From: an uncultured Helicobacteraceae bacterium
GTDB taxonomy: Bacteria; Campylobacterota; Campylobacteria; Campylobacterales; Helicobacteraceae
Assembly (NCBI GenBank): GCA_947176375.1
Contig: CAMWQM010000001.1
Span: forward strand, 1 to 64,000
Direction: 5' to 3'
DNA length: 64,000 nucleotides
Shown piece by piece: positions 26,179 to 34,809 of this stretch. A program made the position numbers and the translations under genes. Under the pieces are notes generated by a model. That model worked only from the letters and a program-made list of their open reading frames with translations. It searched no databases and was not told where the DNA came from. Position 1 is the stretch's first letter. Each line of letters opens with the position of its first letter.

Positions 26179-27022
26179 AAAGGATCTTGATATTGATTCA
26201 AATCCTTTTTCCTCTACTTATCTAGATAAAATAATTTATAAAATATGAGGGCAAATTATTTTGCAGTTATTATGAAATATTTTTATATAAACCTAATTAA
26301 AAATCCATATTTAAAACTTTACTTTGATACTAAAATATTTCTATGCGACATTCTAATAATATAAATTCAACACTTATTAAAATGGGGAAGCAAGTCTATT
26401 AAAATTCCAATCTTAAACTTAATAAATACAAATACTTTAAATAACTTTAATAAACCTGCTGCATATATAGAAATTAAAATTATCATTTTAAAGCAAATTT
26501 TATGATTAATCTAAACTTATCAATAGCAAATTTATAGAGTATTTTTCTTTATTAAAGATAATTTTATTTTCAAATAATATTGGGGGGGGATAGAATTATT
26601 GTCATATGTTTATATAGCCATTTACATTTATTAGCCAAAAATTAAAATCTAAATAAATTACTTTAGAAATAGCTTTTTAATATTTCTACCATTTACTCTC
26701 ACAAAAAATACTATTAAGAGCTTACAAAAAAATACATTGCTAGAAATTTTAGAAATTTATACTTATATCAAATAAATAAAAATCGCTAACTATAAATAAA
26801 ATCTAGTCCAATCAATATTTTAAAATTAAAAAATATATATTTATCATAAAATGAAAATTATGGCACTTAAATTTTTGTAAATTTATTCCAATAATCTCAT
26901 TTTTTAAGCTTAAAGTAACTCTTTTGATTATATTAATAATCTTAAGTTAAGATTCTAAATTTGGATTATTAAAATAAGTTGTGGCTAAATATTTTTAGCT
27001 AAATTCTTTAGAATCTAAATGA
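26179..27022. other. Gene-free AT-rich stretch with an orphan G8 tract
   Basis: No intact gene is visible on either strand. A run of eight Gs lies at 26582–26589. On the minus strand an ATG shortly before it (MTIILS…) would read through into about 25 further codons if the run had seven or ten bases, but nothing recognisable is encoded. This is probably the relic of a phase-variable gene. Confidence 0.5.
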
Positions 27023-27043
27023 ATTCCACATTCAAAGTGGAAT
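27023..27043 (-). terminator. Terminator hairpin of the por operon
   Basis: ATTCCAC (27023–27029) and GTGGAAT (27037–27043) form a 7-bp stem with a 7-nt loop, about 32 nt after the porB stop. The minus-strand sequence that follows is T-rich but broken, so this is moderate support. Confidence 0.45.
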
Positions 27044-27074
27044 CTAAAACTATATTCTATTGTGTGTAAAGATT

Positions 27075-28019
27075 TTAAACCCTAGCTTCCTCTTTTCTTT
27101 GCAAATATTCCCATCTTTTATCCACATCTTTTTGGAATTGCTCTATTATATGCTCATTTTCTTTTTTGAAAAGATGTTTAAATCTCCCTTGTGCAGCCAA
27201 ATAATCACGCACAGGAATTACATTTTTAGGGCGATATGTGATATTGAGCTCCACTCCATTTACTATCTCAAACAATGGGAACACAAGCGAATCTACTGCT
27301 AAATCACTCACATCGATAGTCTTATTTGAATCAAACTTCCATTCTGTCGTGCAAGCACTCATAGCATTGATAAAAGTAGGTCCTTCTATGTCTATCGCTT
27401 TTTTGATTTTTTTATTCATATCTTTCCATTTATTAGGTGCTACTTGAGCCACATAAGGCGCTCCATGTGCCGCCATAATAAGTAAAATATCTTTCTTTTT
27501 TTCTTTTTTACCATAGCTTACATTTCCAGCAGGTGAAGTAGAAGTTGATGAGCCAAGCGGGGTTGAACCACTTCTTTGACCTCCTGTATTTGCATAAACC
27601 TCATTATCAAGACAAATATAAGTTATATCATGCCCTCTTTCAAAACAGCCACTAATCCACTGAAATCCAATATCATAAGTAGAACCATCGCCACCAAATG
27701 CTACAAATCTAGGCTTTTGTCCTGTATATCTGCCTTTTTTGGCTAAAGCTTTATACATTGCTTCTGCTCCTGCTATTGCAGTTGAGCTATTCTCAAATCC
27801 TATATGAATCCAGGGCACATCCCAAGAAGTATATGGATAAACTGCGGTTGATACCTCTAGGCAACCTGTTGAAGTTCCAAGTAAAATAGGAGCATCTGAA
27901 GCATTTAAAACCTCTCTAACAATTATTCCATGCGCACAGCCTGGACAAAGTAAATGCGAACCTTCAAATCTTTCTGCTGCTGTTGAAAACTGCTTTAAAT
28001 TCTTAATTTCTCTTGTCAT
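27075..28019 (-). CDS. porB: Pyruvate:ferredoxin oxidoreductase, beta subunit
   Basis: This is the thiamine-pyrophosphate-binding subunit of POR, which turns pyruvate and CoA into acetyl-CoA and CO2 with reduction of ferredoxin or flavodoxin. It is 314 aa. Visible motifs are CPGCAHGIIVREVL near the N-terminus, CLEVSTAVYPYTSW, the TPP/Mg motif FGGDGSTYDIGFQW and the conserved CLDNEVYANTGGQRSGSTP. Cysteines at CPGC and in SACTTEW fit the cluster ligands of beta subunits. It is the last gene of porCDAB, 9 bp after porA. This replaces pyruvate dehydrogenase in these organisms. Confidence 0.95.
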   Translation of the reverse strand: MTREIKNLKQFSTAAERFEGSHLLCPGCAHGIIVREVLNASDAPILLGTSTGCLEVSTAVYPYTSWDVPWIHIGFENSSTAIAGAEAMYKALAKKGRYTGQKPRFVAFGGDGSTYDIGFQWISGCFERGHDITYICLDNEVYANTGGQRSGSTPLGSSTSTSPAGNVSYGKKEKKKDILLIMAAHGAPYVAQVAPNKWKDMNKKIKKAIDIEGPTFINAMSACTTEWKFDSNKTIDVSDLAVDSLVFPLFEIVNGVELNITYRPKNVIPVRDYLAAQGRFKHLFKKENEHIIEQFQKDVDKRWEYLQRKEEARV

Positions 28020-28028
28020 TTTTTCCTC

Positions 28029-29252
28029 CTAATTAAAACCTATTTCTTTACCGCGAAGACCAATAAATTGCTGTGTGGGGTGCGTTAGCTTACCTGCTTT
28101 AGCATTGCTATCTAGCTGTTTATAAATATGCTCTAAATTTGCTTGTGTTAAATCTCTACCACCTAAACCATAAATATAGTTTGACAGAACAGGATGTTTT
28201 GTGCCTTCTAACTGATATATACACGCTGCTACTTCATTAAATAGCATTCCCATAGCACCAGCTGGAAGACTTCTATCAAGTGTAGCAATGGCTTTAGCAT
28301 TTTTAAGTGCTTCTCCTAGCTCTTTGTAAGGAAATGGGCGCAAAGTTCTAATAGAAACAACACCTGTTTTTAACCCCTGCTCTCTTATTTTTTTACTTGC
28401 TACTCTTGCAGATTCTACACTTGTGCCAAGTGCTACTATTATTAAATCTGCATCTTGCGCATCATAAGATTCTACGATATTGTATTTTCTCCCTGTTAAC
28501 TTAGCAAAATCACTAAATACTTCTTCAATCACAGATTTAGAATTCATAATTGCATTATGAAGCTGTGCTTTATGCTCAAAATGCCAATCTTCCTCTGTCT
28601 GTGATCCGTAAGTTACTGGTTTACTAAAATTTAGCATTGCATTATATTCTTTGTAATCACCTATAAATTTATAAGCCTCATCATCGTCTAATGGCATTAC
28701 ATTCTGTGCAGTGTGTGAGCAAATAAAGCCATCTTGATTGACAATAACAGGAATCCTAACTCTCAAATCCTCAGCAATCTTAAAGCCCATTAGATTAAAA
28801 TCATAAGCCTCTTGTGGATTGTAAGTACATAGGCTAATCCAGCCTGTATCTCTACTTAAATACATATCAGAGTGGTCCCCATTTACATTAAGTGGTGAAG
28901 CTAAAGCACGATTGACTAGATTTAGCAGTATTGGTAGTCTCATTCCAGAAGCTTGATACAAAACCTCTACCATTAAAGCGAAACCTTGAGAGCTTGTAGC
29001 TGTCGCTACGCGTCCTCCAGCAGCAGAAGCACCTACACAGCCACTCATAGCAGCGTGTTCAGATTCTACCATTACAAATTCACCATCTACATAACCATTT
29101 GCCACAAAGCTACCATAATTTTGCACAATAGGAGTTGAAGGAGTAATAGGATATGCTGCTACGACATCAATTTGTGCTTGTCTCATTGCTTGACTTGCTG
29201 CCATATTTCCGTCCCAAACCTCTATTTTGTGTAATTCCATTTTTAATGCCAT
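28029..29252 (-). CDS. porA: Pyruvate:ferredoxin oxidoreductase, alpha subunit
   Basis: This 407-aa subunit carries the pyrimidine-binding part of the TPP site and the domain II/III region. Characteristic stretches are AYPITPSTPIVQNYG, VESEHAAMSGCVGASAAGGR, TATSSQGFALMVEVLYQAS and DREVP-like SLDRSLPAGAMG. It forms the heterotetramer with PorB, PorC and PorD in the cytoplasm. It starts 10 bp after porD. The AAGGAG-type site is clear in front of the start. Confidence 0.95.
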   Translation of the reverse strand: MALKMELHKIEVWDGNMAASQAMRQAQIDVVAAYPITPSTPIVQNYGSFVANGYVDGEFVMVESEHAAMSGCVGASAAGGRVATATSSQGFALMVEVLYQASGMRLPILLNLVNRALASPLNVNGDHSDMYLSRDTGWISLCTYNPQEAYDFNLMGFKIAEDLRVRIPVIVNQDGFICSHTAQNVMPLDDDEAYKFIGDYKEYNAMLNFSKPVTYGSQTEEDWHFEHKAQLHNAIMNSKSVIEEVFSDFAKLTGRKYNIVESYDAQDADLIIVALGTSVESARVASKKIREQGLKTGVVSIRTLRPFPYKELGEALKNAKAIATLDRSLPAGAMGMLFNEVAACIYQLEGTKHPVLSNYIYGLGGRDLTQANLEHIYKQLDSNAKAGKLTHPTQQFIGLRGKEIGFN

Positions 29253-29262
29253 AACTTTCTCC

Positions 29263-29661
29263 TTACTTATTCTTTTCTTCTTTTTTTGGCCAAGATTTTA
29301 ATATTTCATCATTATCTTCATAATCACTATACATAAGCAATGACTTTGGATTCGTAGGGCATACGCTAGAGCATAAGCCACAACCTTTGCAATGCACATA
29401 GTCAATCCCACTCATCTTTTCATTTCTAGCTAGAATCGAACTATCAGGGCAATATACCCAACAATTAAAGCAATTTATACAATGCTCTGCATTAAATACA
29501 GGCTTATCAACTCGCCAATGAGCAACACTAGCTACATAAGAACTATTTTTTGTATAATCCCTATTCTCCTGATGTTTATCTAAAATATCTTTATTAGCGG
29601 AACCTTCTAGTGGAAATAACACAGAGCCTATTTCAAATTCATTCCAACCTTTATAATCCAT
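29263..29661 (-). CDS. porD: Pyruvate:ferredoxin oxidoreductase, delta subunit (2[4Fe-4S])
   Basis: This 132-aa electron-transfer subunit has two ferredoxin-type cysteine motifs: CINCFNCWVYCPD and CKGCGLCSSVCPTNP. It passes electrons from the TPP centre to the outside acceptor. It is longer than a plain ferredoxin because of an N-terminal extension of about 60 residues, normal for Helicobacter PorD. It sits 17 bp after porC and 10 bp before porA. Confidence 0.95.
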   Translation of the reverse strand: MDYKGWNEFEIGSVLFPLEGSANKDILDKHQENRDYTKNSSYVASVAHWRVDKPVFNAEHCINCFNCWVYCPDSSILARNEKMSGIDYVHCKGCGLCSSVCPTNPKSLLMYSDYEDNDEILKSWPKKEEKNK

Positions 29662-29678
29662 ATTTTCTCCTTATAGGT

Positions 29679-30239
29679 TTAATTTACTTCATCATAAGCG
29701 CGTTTAATTGCTAACATATTTTGGTCTATGACTTTTTGTGATAATTTCTTACCTAACACTTTCTTAAAAGATTCTAAGAAAAAGTCTAGCTCAAGAATCC
29801 CAGAAATCTTTATAAATGCACCAAGCATAGGTGCATTTGGAATAGGTCTTCCTAAAGTCTCTTGAGAGATTCTAATGCAATCTAGGACAAAAACTTGTTT
29901 GCCTTTTAGCTCTGGCTTTTTCTCTAACAGCTCTTCTTTGCTAAAATGCGTTGTTATAATATATTTTGTCTCTTTTTTCTCAAATTCACAAATATTTGTA
30001 ATGAAAGTTAGCCCAGGGTCAATTACCAGAACATAATCTGGGCTCATAAACTTCTCGTGATTTAGTATATCATTATCATCAATTCTATTATACGCAGTCA
30101 TTGCAGCACCTCTTTTAGCAGAGCCATAAAATGCAAATGCTTGCACTTTTTTGCCTGTTTGAGATACCACATCAGCCAAACCTTTTGCTCCTGTTACAGC
30201 CCCCTGTCCTGCACGGCTATGCCACCTAATCTCTAGCAT
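29679..30239 (-). CDS. porC: Pyruvate:ferredoxin oxidoreductase, gamma subunit
   Basis: This 186-aa subunit is the CoA-binding-side gamma domain. It starts MLEIRWHSRAGQGAVTGAKG, the typical gamma-subunit glycine-rich opening, and includes AFYGSAKRGAAMTAYNRI and NAPMLGAFIKISG. It is the first gene of the operon. Upstream are a TATAAA-like -10 element and two copies of an 11-bp direct repeat, so the operon promoter is likely here. Often called porG in H. pylori annotation. Confidence 0.93.
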   Translation of the reverse strand: MLEIRWHSRAGQGAVTGAKGLADVVSQTGKKVQAFAFYGSAKRGAAMTAYNRIDDNDILNHEKFMSPDYVLVIDPGLTFITNICEFEKKETKYIITTHFSKEELLEKKPELKGKQVFVLDCIRISQETLGRPIPNAPMLGAFIKISGILELDFFLESFKKVLGKKLSQKVIDQNMLAIKRAYDEVN

Positions 30240-30252
30240 TTATCACTCCCAT

Positions 30253-30289
30253 TATTGTAAAATTTTATAATGAGCATCTATTGTAAAAT
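30253..30289 (-). promoter_or_regulatory. Promoter region of porCDAB with paired direct repeats
   Basis: TATTGTAAAAT occurs at 30253–30263 and again at 30279–30289, a 26-bp period, 14 bp upstream of the porC start. Between them, on the minus strand, ATTATAAAAT gives a -10-like box. Phased direct repeats over a promoter suggest a regulator site. Confidence 0.35.
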
Positions 30290-31562
30290 ATAAGCACTTA
30301 AAAAATAATAATGATGTGAATTTAAGTTAACTTAAATTTTCTAAAATGCACAATTTGGAATCTTATAAAATCTAGAATCTTAGACAAATCTTGTGCCATA
30401 GTCCCCGCATTTATTGACAAAATATCAAAGTAATGTAGATAATTTTAATACGGAATATATGAAGTTTTATGTGGGAGGGCATAGCTTTTTTAAGTACACA
30501 AGCCAAACATAATGATAGAAATTTTTAAATATAATTATTCAGTTCCTGTCCTCTCTAAACCACATCTAATCTCTCACATTAGAATCTTCATAGGTGAATA
30601 AGATTATTTCTGCTTGTGGCAAGTGTTTTCTTATACTTTCTAGGTATTTTGGAGTATTTACTTTGTCAATTGCACTTTGTGATTATTGATATATTTTTAG
30701 ATTCTATCACTCATCTACTCCTAATTTTGACACAAACTTTAATAAATAAAAACTATAAATTATTTTACTCGCTAGTCTTACTACTTTTTTAGATTCTATC
30801 ACTTGCCTTATTATTTTTATTTGGAATCTATTATCAACTCTATTCCTATTTAGAATTACTATTTTCAAAATACTTATCATTATTTACTCTAATATATTCC
30901 GCTACAACATTTTGAGTGCCATATTCAAAACATTTAAAGTTTGTTATTTCATTATGTTCCATTACGGTAATATCACCTTTTTATACTCGTTTACATTTAT
31001 TTTACACTATATTCTGTGATAATCGTTATTTATGGAGAACCTATTTTTAGATAACTTCCTCTTCTCTAACCATTTAAACTAAATCATTTTTATCAATCAA
31101 AACATAGCCATATTTTAAGGCTTTCATTAAGCACTACAACACCGCCATCTAACCAATAGCCCTAAAAATTTTCAATCACAAACTTTATTTGCTTTATCAA
31201 AAGATTGCCATTTAAAATCAATAGCTCATTATCATTATTTAATAATCAATAAAAAAATAAAGAGGTGCAAATATTTTTCACTTTGTTTCTCCTTGCACTT
31301 CTATTACACTACATTTAGGACAAAGATTTTTTAGGATATCTTTAGTTGATATTTTCTTGCCACTCTTTTTTGGTTCTACGATATTTATTTATCTCTTTTT
31401 TTGGAGGTTTAGACATAATCAAGCCTTTTAAAATATTTATTATTCTTGTAATTTTTTATGACAGCCTTTTTAAACAACTATTTTTAAAAATTACCATTTA
31501 AATTTTAAAATTTTTATTCTAGTTTGATAAAATTGCCAAATATTTTAAATAAGGTTTTTTTA
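30290..31562. other. 1.3 kb of decayed coding fragments
   Basis: No intact gene is present. On the plus strand, a frame near 30430–30510 reads YQSNVDNFNTEYMKFYVGGH. On the minus strand, about 30560–30690 reads VNTPKYLESIRKHLPQAEII then LFTYEDSNVRD before a TAG. Around 31040–31240 (minus) are NNDNELLILNGNLLIKQIKF and GYWLDGGVVVLNESL pieces separated by stops. Families are not recognisable. Confidence 0.5.
31278..31416 (-). pseudogene. Small decayed hypothetical gene
   Basis: From an ATG at 31416 with GGCTTGAT upstream, the frame reads MSKPPKKEINKYR. A shift leads to KKSGKKISTKDILKNLCPKC and ends EVQGETK at a TGA (31278–31280). The CPKC pair suggests a former zinc-binding small protein. One frameshift breaks it. 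Confidence 0.4.
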
Positions 31563-32444
31563 ATGCTCTCACATCCATTTTCACACACGCCGATATATGA
31601 GGATTCTAACATTCTTATTCTAGGATCTTTTCCTTCAATAATCTCAAGGGAAAGAGGCTTTTACTATGCAAATACTAGAAATAGATTCTGGAATCTTGTG
31701 AGAGAGATCTTTAGACTAGATTCTAAAATAGTGGAATCTAAAAATATAAAAAATCTGCCCTGTGCATCTCAAAATAGCCGCAAATCAAAGGCTTTAAAAA
31801 AGAATCTTAATGATTCTAAAAATATGGATATATGTTTAAATAATTTTAACAACCAACTTTCTACTACGCAAGCAAAACTATCATTTCTTAAGACTAATCA
31901 TATCGTTCTTTGGGATATAGCAAAAGAATGTGAGATTAAAAACTCTGATGATTCCACGCTTAAAGCGCTATCTTTTAATGATATTATTTCATTGCTAAAA
32001 AGCTCAAACATTAGCACAATTGTACTAAATGGCACTAAAGCTACAAATTTATTCATCAAATATTTAAAATCATATAAAATTGAAATCAAGCTTATAAATA
32101 CAGATTCTAGCCCATATCAAAATATCTATTTTACTAATTTTAAGTCGAATGCAAAGTTAGATTCCACACTTACATTTATGGAATCTAAAATTAAAGCCAA
32201 AATAGAGGCAGAATCTATAATATTAGAATCTAAACTTGCAAAATCATCGCATTTTAAAAATTTGAATTCTAAAACTTCATATTCTAAATCCTCGCACTGC
32301 AAAGTTTTTACACCCTCGCCAAAATTAACAAAAATATTAAAAAGAGAAATTAAAATTCTATCTTTTCCATCGACAAGCCCTGCAAATGCTACATTTAGCT
32401 TTGAGAGACTGCTAAAGTGCTGGAGAATTCTCAAAGATATTTAA
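31563..32444 (+). CDS. DNA-deoxyinosine (hypoxanthine) glycosylase, UDG superfamily, with expanded inserts
   Basis: Removes deaminated adenine (hypoxanthine) from DNA. The N-terminus, HPFSHTPIYEDSNILILGSF then PSIISRERGFYYANTRNRFW, and the C-terminal SFPSTSPANATFS followed by a WR motif match the hypoxanthine-DNA glycosylase branch of the uracil-DNA glycosylase fold. Typical members have 160–190 aa; this one has 293. The extra length is two S/K/N-rich inserts, about residues 65–105 and 205–255. Thirteen GATTC/GAATC sites lie between 31602 and 32230, mostly in or near these inserts. The frame is open from a TTG at 31524, but ATG at 31563 follows AAGG at good spacing. It appears intact. Confidence 0.75.
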   Translation: MLSHPFSHTPIYEDSNILILGSFPSIISRERGFYYANTRNRFWNLVREIFRLDSKIVESKNIKNLPCASQNSRKSKALKKNLNDSKNMDICLNNFNNQLSTTQAKLSFLKTNHIVLWDIAKECEIKNSDDSTLKALSFNDIISLLKSSNISTIVLNGTKATNLFIKYLKSYKIEIKLINTDSSPYQNIYFTNFKSNAKLDSTLTFMESKIKAKIEAESIILESKLAKSSHFKNLNSKTSYSKSSHCKVFTPSPKLTKILKREIKILSFPSTSPANATFSFERLLKCWRILKDI

Positions 32445-32741
32445 GCAATAAAGATTTTAAAAATATAAATATTGATTAAAGTAATTTCAAAAGAATGACA
32501 AAAAATCAAGCTTAAAAAACATAAAATCTTACATACAGATGGATTTTAAAAACTCAACAAACAGGATCAAAATTACTAAAATTATTTAATCTTATTTTTA
32601 AAATCTTATAATTAGTAAAATTCTTTAAAAATTATAAATTTAGCAAATTAGCATAAATTCTAAATAAAACAATTTTAGATGTTAAGCCCCATATTAGCAT
32701 TAATAAATAGATTCTTACTTTGAACTTATAAGTTTTCATAG

Positions 32742-33843
32742 CTATTTATTTTTTGCTTTTCTAAACATTGAAAAGTCTATATATAGCTTAAGATTTAATA
32801 TTCTTATTCTAAAAATTCCTCTCTTTTTTGCAAACTCAAATATCGGAGCAAAAGGAATGATGGTCTTAAATTTCACATACAAATCCCCGCCTTTGTATTT
32901 ATCAAACATTTCTTTATATTTATAGATGGAATCTACCCATTGGCTAAAATAATTTGTCTGTGCTAAAATTATACACCATTCTTGCCATTTGATAATATTA
33001 AAGTCTTTCCATGGCTTTTTTACTCCTGCGTAATGCACTTGGATTGGGTAATTTAGTGCATATTCTATATCTTCCTTGCTCCACGAGGCATTGTTTTTTT
33101 TCTCATCAATATCAAAGTTACTCCAAAAATATGTGCTAACCATACCATTTTTACTAAGCTTTTTTATATGTGGATAGCACACCATATTAATAACATCTTG
33201 TTCTGGCTGCAAAAGCCTATCTATATTATTTTCACAATATTCTAAAAATTTAGATTCTATGTTATCCTGTCTCATTTTTGCTAGATTATATATCAAAAAT
33301 CCCCCACCGATAGTGTTAATCTTATCTCTCTCCTCTTTGTTCCATTTTAGCTCATATGTTTTAGCAAATTTTCTTAAAGGACAATTACTATTTAGCACTG
33401 GAGCATCATAGCCACCTATATAGTTGCCACCCCCCCCCATTTTCAAACTTATCAAACTCCACTGATATATCGCCTTGCCATAGGACATCTACATCGGTTA
33501 CTATCATTTTGTCATATTGCGGAAAGCTGGAGGCAACGCTTAGCTTATAAAACATATCTTTAGAAAAATGTGCTCTACTTTTCAATTTCTCCCATAAATC
33601 ATCATAAAATCCTCCTTTGTTTATAAATTCCAAACTGGCATTAGGGAAAATAGCGATAGTTTGCTTTAATTTTTCTTGTGAATCTTTACTAATATTATCG
33701 CTATGCAGGACATAAAGCTTGTAGAAATAATTTTTATTAGCATACTTTAGCATAGAGTAGAATGATACAGCGGCTGGCAAGCAGTAATTTTCATCAAAGC
33801 AATGCATAATAGGGATAATAGGAAGATTAGAGATGTTTTGCAT
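32742..33843 (-). CDS. Phase-variable GT8 family glycosyltransferase, OFF at G9
   Basis: Two overlapping minus-strand frames make one gene. The 5' part (from ATG 33843) has IPIMHCFDENYCLPAAVSFY and the GT8 metal motif MIVTDVDVLWQGD. It runs into a nine-base G tract on the coding strand (33430–33438) and stops shortly after. The 3' part continues with GGYDAPVLN, INTIGGGFLIYNLAKMR, QDVINMVCY and HYAGVKKPW, the conserved GT8 C-terminal motifs. Eight or eleven bases would fuse them into about 366 aa. GT8 enzymes of the LgtC/RfaJ type add galactose or glucose to LPS. ATG 33843 has GGAG eight bases before it, so the longer upstream extension is not used. In the present state the enzyme is truncated after the DxD motif. 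Confidence 0.85.
33430..33438 (-). repeat. C9/G9 contingency tract in the GT8 glycosyltransferase
   Basis: Nine consecutive Cs on the plus strand (Gs in the gene) at the junction of the two reading frames. The 3' frame requires eight or eleven. Confidence 0.9.
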
Positions 33844-34532
33844 TAGATTGGCTCCATTTGGGTAAATTAAAACACGATTATAGCATATAGCAATACAAAC
33901 TATGCAAAAATTTAAAACAACAAAATTAAATAACAAAATCCTAAAATTGTGGAATCTAAATACTAAAATTTGTTTTATTGGTGACTAATAGTAGGTAGAT
34001 TTTTATGTGATTATGCCCAAGCTCTTGATTAATGATAAGTTTGTTATTTATAGTTAAAATTATTAATAGAATTAATAATTAAATATTATTTAGTATAAAG
34101 AGTAAGACTTAAGCTACAAAAACCCACTTGACTAATTTTAAACTTGATTTCCAACCAAAAAGATTGAATTTAGATATAATTTTGCCAAAGGCTTTCTACT
34201 ATATTTTCATAGTAAATCTTAATTTATTTGAACTTGCCCCAGTCTTGCGATGGCATAAACTATAACAGAACCCAAAAAATTATAATCTTTAAACCTCACA
34301 AAACAATAGAGAAATAAGTTTGAATTATTTTTGACAGATAGACAAAATTATTACACAAATTTTGCAATCCAAACATTAAAGATTTATTAAAAGTAAAATA
34401 TTATGACAGATAAAAAAGAGGTTTTAAGCTTTGTAATTAATTTTTGCAGAGATAATTCTATTTACTAAAAATAAATACAAAATCAGTAAATTAAAACTTA
34501 TTAAAAATTAAGAAATATGTTTGAAGAATATA
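33844..34532. other. Gene-free AT-rich region
   Basis: About 690 bp between the GT8 gene and tRNA-Ser. A short minus-strand relic at about 34208–34262 reads GSVIVYAIARLGQVQIN before a TAA, resembling the tail of a membrane protein. No complete gene or RNA is seen. Confidence 0.5.
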
Positions 34533-34623
34533 TGGCGGACAGGGAGGGATTCGAACCCTCGGTAATCTTGCGACTACGCATCCTTAGCAGGGATGTGGTT
34601 TAAGCCAACTCACCCACCGGTCC
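34533..34623 (-). tRNA. tRNA-Ser (anticodon GCU)
   Basis: The 91-nt minus-strand sequence folds as a class II tRNA with a long variable arm. The anticodon stem CATCC/GGATG encloses CTGCTAA, anticodon GCT, reading AGC/AGU. The T arm is GAGGG TTCGAAT CCCTC. CCA is encoded (34533–34535). The acceptor stem, GGACCGG against CCTGTCC, has one C–U mismatch at pair 5–68. The discriminator is G, as expected for serine. Confidence 0.93.
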
Positions 34624-34809
34624 AAAATTTATTTCAAAATAGTAAATAAAAGCGTTATTCTATCAAAAAAAAATCAAATCACATAATTTTTTGTAAAAAA
34701 TATACATTTTAGTAATATAAATATAATACTTTTATAATATCTTTTTGGTATTTATTAAAGTATTTTTTACTATTATTTAGCATTATTTTACAAAATAAAG
34801 GTGGTGAAA

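Noticed and set aside
27060-27447. Plus-strand frames opposite porB
   Set aside because: Antisense to a clearly conserved gene, with no conserved motifs of their own.
34690-34800. Imperfect dyad with AATACTTT/AAAGTATT halves upstream of pta
   Set aside because: The arms are AT-only and imperfect; in DNA of this composition such a match is not convincing as an operator.
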